A DNA stretch of 64,000 nucleotides from Streptomyces sp. GS7. GTDB taxonomy: Bacteria; Actinomycetota; Actinomycetes; Streptomycetales; Streptomycetaceae. This document shows, in pieces, positions 62,473 to 64,000 of this stretch. Positions within the stretch are counted from its first letter, which is position 1, and each line of letters begins with the position of its first letter. The notes under the pieces are model-generated. The model was given only the letters and a program-made list of their open reading frames with translations. It searched no databases and was not told the origin of the DNA. The position numbers and the translations under genes were made by a program. The stretch covers positions 7,054,501 through 7,118,500 of the forward strand of contig NZ_CP047146.1 in the NCBI RefSeq assembly GCF_009834125.1, written 5' to 3'.

Positions 62473-64000
62473 ATGACCCACACCACACTCAACGGCAGCT
62501 CCGCGGCCACCGCGTCGCGCACCGCCGTTCTCGATGACGCGCACGTAGGCGACATCCGCGGTGCACTGGGCACCATCAAGCTCGACGACACCGCACCCCG
62601 CACCGGCCTGTCAGCCAAGCTCAAGACCCTCCTGGCCATCGTCGGCCCCGGCCTGATCGTCATGGTCGGCGACAACGACGCCGGCGCCTTCGCCACCTAC
62701 GGCCAAGCCGGCCAGAACTACAGCACCCACCTGCTGTGGACCCTCCTCCTGCTCATCCCCGTCCTCTACGTCAACCAGGAAATGGTCCTGCGCCTCGGCG
62801 CCGTCACCGGCGTCGGCCACGCCCGCCTCATCCTCGAACGCTTCGGCAAATTCTGGGGCGCCTTCTCCGTCATCGACCTCTTCCTCCTCAACGCCCTCAC
62901 CCTGGTCACCGAGTTCATCGGCATCACCCTCGCCGCCGGCTACCTGGGGCTGCCCAAGGCCGGTTCGGTGATCCTGGCCGCCGTGGTCATCGTCTCCGCC
63001 GCCTTCACCGGCTCCTTCCGCCGGTTCGAGCGCGTGGCCATCTTCCTGTGCGCGGGTTCACTGCTGCTCATCCCGCTGTACTTCATGATCCACCCCAAGA
63101 CCTCGCAGATGGCCCACGACTTCGTCGTACCCACCATGCCCGGCGGATCGGGTCAGCTGGCCACCGTCATGCTGCTGATCATCGGCATCGTCGGCACCAC
63201 CGTCGCCCCCTGGCAGCTGTTCTTCCAGCAGTCCTACGTCATCGACAAGCGCATCACCCCCCGCTTCATGCGCTACGAGAAGGCCGACCTGTGGATCGGC
63301 ATCGCCATCGTCGTCATCGGCGCCGCCGCCATCATGGGCTTCACCGCCACCGCCTTCACCGCAACCAAAGGCTTCGGCAACTTCACCGACGCGGCAGGCA
63401 TCGCCACCGGCCTCGAAGCCCACGCCGGCAAACTCGCCGGCATCCTCTTCGCCATCGCCCTCCTCGACGCCTCCATCATCGGCGCCTTCGCCGTCTCCCT
63501 CTCCACCGCCTACGCCATCGGCGACGTCTTCGGCATCAAGCACTCCCTCCACCGCGGCATCAAAGGCGCCAAGGGCTTCTACGCCATCTACGCCGGAGTG
63601 GTGGCCGTCGCCGCCACCATCGTCCTGATCCCCGGCTCCCCCCTCGGCCTGCTCACCGAAGGCGTCCAGACCCTCGCCGGCGTCCTCCTCCCCTCCGCCA
63701 CCGTCTTCCTCCTCCTGCTCTGCAACGACCGCACCGTCCTCGGCCCCTGGACCAACGGCCCCAAAACCAACGCCTTCACCGCCACCGTCGTCGGCGTCCT
63801 GGTCACCCTCTCGATCATCCTGACCGCCTCCGTCCTCTTCCCGGACATCAGCGCCACCGCGATCCTCGACATCATGGCCGCCTGCGGCATCGCCGGGGTG
63901 CTGGTCGCCGGGTACGCGTTCACCAGGCGCCGTACGGGCACCAAGGAGGACCCCATCGACCGTACGGGCCGGGACAGTTGGCGGATGCCGCCGCTGGAGA
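62473..64000 (+). CDS. Nramp-family transporter, probable Mg2+ type (NRMT-like), partial
   Basis: At least 509 residues, cut by the window end with no stop. About 11 hydrophobic segments are visible. The N-terminal 45 residues are polar. In TM1 the canonical metal motif DPGN is replaced by DAGA (residues 69-72), and in TM6 the MPH motif by APW (residues 245-247). Loss of the Met ligand is a feature of Nramp-related magnesium transporters. The M-box riboswitch upstream agrees. ATG 62473 has GGGAGG 7 nt upstream. Third codon positions are unusually C-rich, with many CTC leucines, compared with CTG in neighbouring genes. Confidence 0.85.
   Translation, partial: MTHTTLNGSSAATASRTAVLDDAHVGDIRGALGTIKLDDTAPRTGLSAKLKTLLAIVGPGLIVMVGDNDAGAFATYGQAGQNYSTHLLWTLLLLIPVLYVNQEMVLRLGAVTGVGHARLILERFGKFWGAFSVIDLFLLNALTLVTEFIGITLAAGYLGLPKAGSVILAAVVIVSAAFTGSFRRFERVAIFLCAGSLLLIPLYFMIHPKTSQMAHDFVVPTMPGGSGQLATVMLLIIGIVGTTVAPWQLFFQQSYVIDKRITPRFMRYEKADLWIGIAIVVIGAAAIMGFTATAFTATKGFGNFTDAAGIATGLEAHAGKLAGILFAIALLDASIIGAFAVSLSTAYAIGDVFGIKHSLHRGIKGAKGFYAIYAGVVAVAATIVLIPGSPLGLLTEGVQTLAGVLLPSATVFLLLLCNDRTVLGPWTNGPKTNAFTATVVGVLVTLSIILTASVLFPDISATAILDIMAACGIAGVLVAGYAFTRRRTGTKEDPIDRTGRDSWRMPPLE

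Noticed and set aside
1..64000. tRNA, rRNA, CRISPR array, insertion sequence or prophage
   Set aside because: None recognised on reading. No transposase or integrase motif, no regular spacer array, and no tRNA-like cloverleaf was noticed, although a tRNA scan could not be run.

Overview
The window reads as a chromosomal segment of a Streptomyces-type actinomycete. It is very G+C rich with G/C-ending codons, has GTG and TTG starts, an actinobacterial LexA box, a DUF3046 gene upstream of recA, a mycothiol-type maleylpyruvate isomerase and the gluRK/gluABCD glutamate locus. From memory the gene order (recQ-like, rnhB, nrdJ-nrdR, lexA, dinG-like, siderophore genes, hflX, rshA, dapF, miaA, miaB, glu, recX, recA) matches the core region around S. 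coelicolor SCO5769-SCO5815. No rRNA, tRNA, IS element, prophage or CRISPR array was seen.

Layout, left to right. 0-11 kb: debranching-enzyme-like protein, DUF4192 protein, a RecQ helicase fused to a phosphoribosyltransferase-like tail, two hypothetical proteins, RNase HII, an ADP-ribosylglycohydrolase and a histidine phosphatase. 11-18.5 kb: an ABC-F ATPase divergent from a TetR regulator with two near-identical operators, a YdbC/DUF4937-type protein, a TerD-family protein, a CGNR regulator divergent from an MFS exporter around a perfect 11-bp inverted repeat, and an alpha/beta hydrolase. 18.7-25.8 kb: class II ribonucleotide reductase nrdJ with its repressor nrdR and paired NrdR boxes, then lexA with its SOS box and a DinG-like helicase. 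25.8-31.9 kb: a four-gene NRPS-independent siderophore operon. 32-43.6 kb: secreted protease, hflX, M1 peptidase, rshA, dapF, membrane protein, miaA and small proteins. 43.7-50 kb: miaB with an internal 39-bp tandem duplication, a maleylpyruvate isomerase/LysR pair, an orphan TAXI protein, a DEAD-box helicase and a cold-shock protein. 50-56.1 kb: gluK-gluR two-component system divergent from gluABCD. 56.3-59.4 kb: FAD monooxygenase, a Cys-rich leader peptide, a cysteine-dioxygenase-like gene and a rhodanese. 59.4-64 kb: recX-recA, DUF3046, then an Mg2+ (M-box) riboswitch, a 25-codon upstream ORF and an Nramp-family transporter cut by the window end.

The most unusual observations are three. 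(1) A short repeat of exactly 104 bp sits twice at ATGA stop/start junctions, between gluC and gluD and between the cysteine dioxygenase and rhodanese genes. Each copy is flanked by a duplicated ATGAG and carries a hairpin plus a ready-made Shine-Dalgarno sequence. (2) The Nramp homologue has lost its transition-metal signature residues and lies under an M-box riboswitch, an upstream ORF and a possible SD-sequestering hairpin, which suggests a magnesium transporter. (3) A cysteine-rich leader peptide overlaps the end of the FAD monooxygenase gene and precedes cysteine dioxygenase, suggesting cysteine-responsive attenuation. Intact operator-like inverted repeats can be assigned to the TetR, CGNR, NrdR, LexA and GluR regulators.
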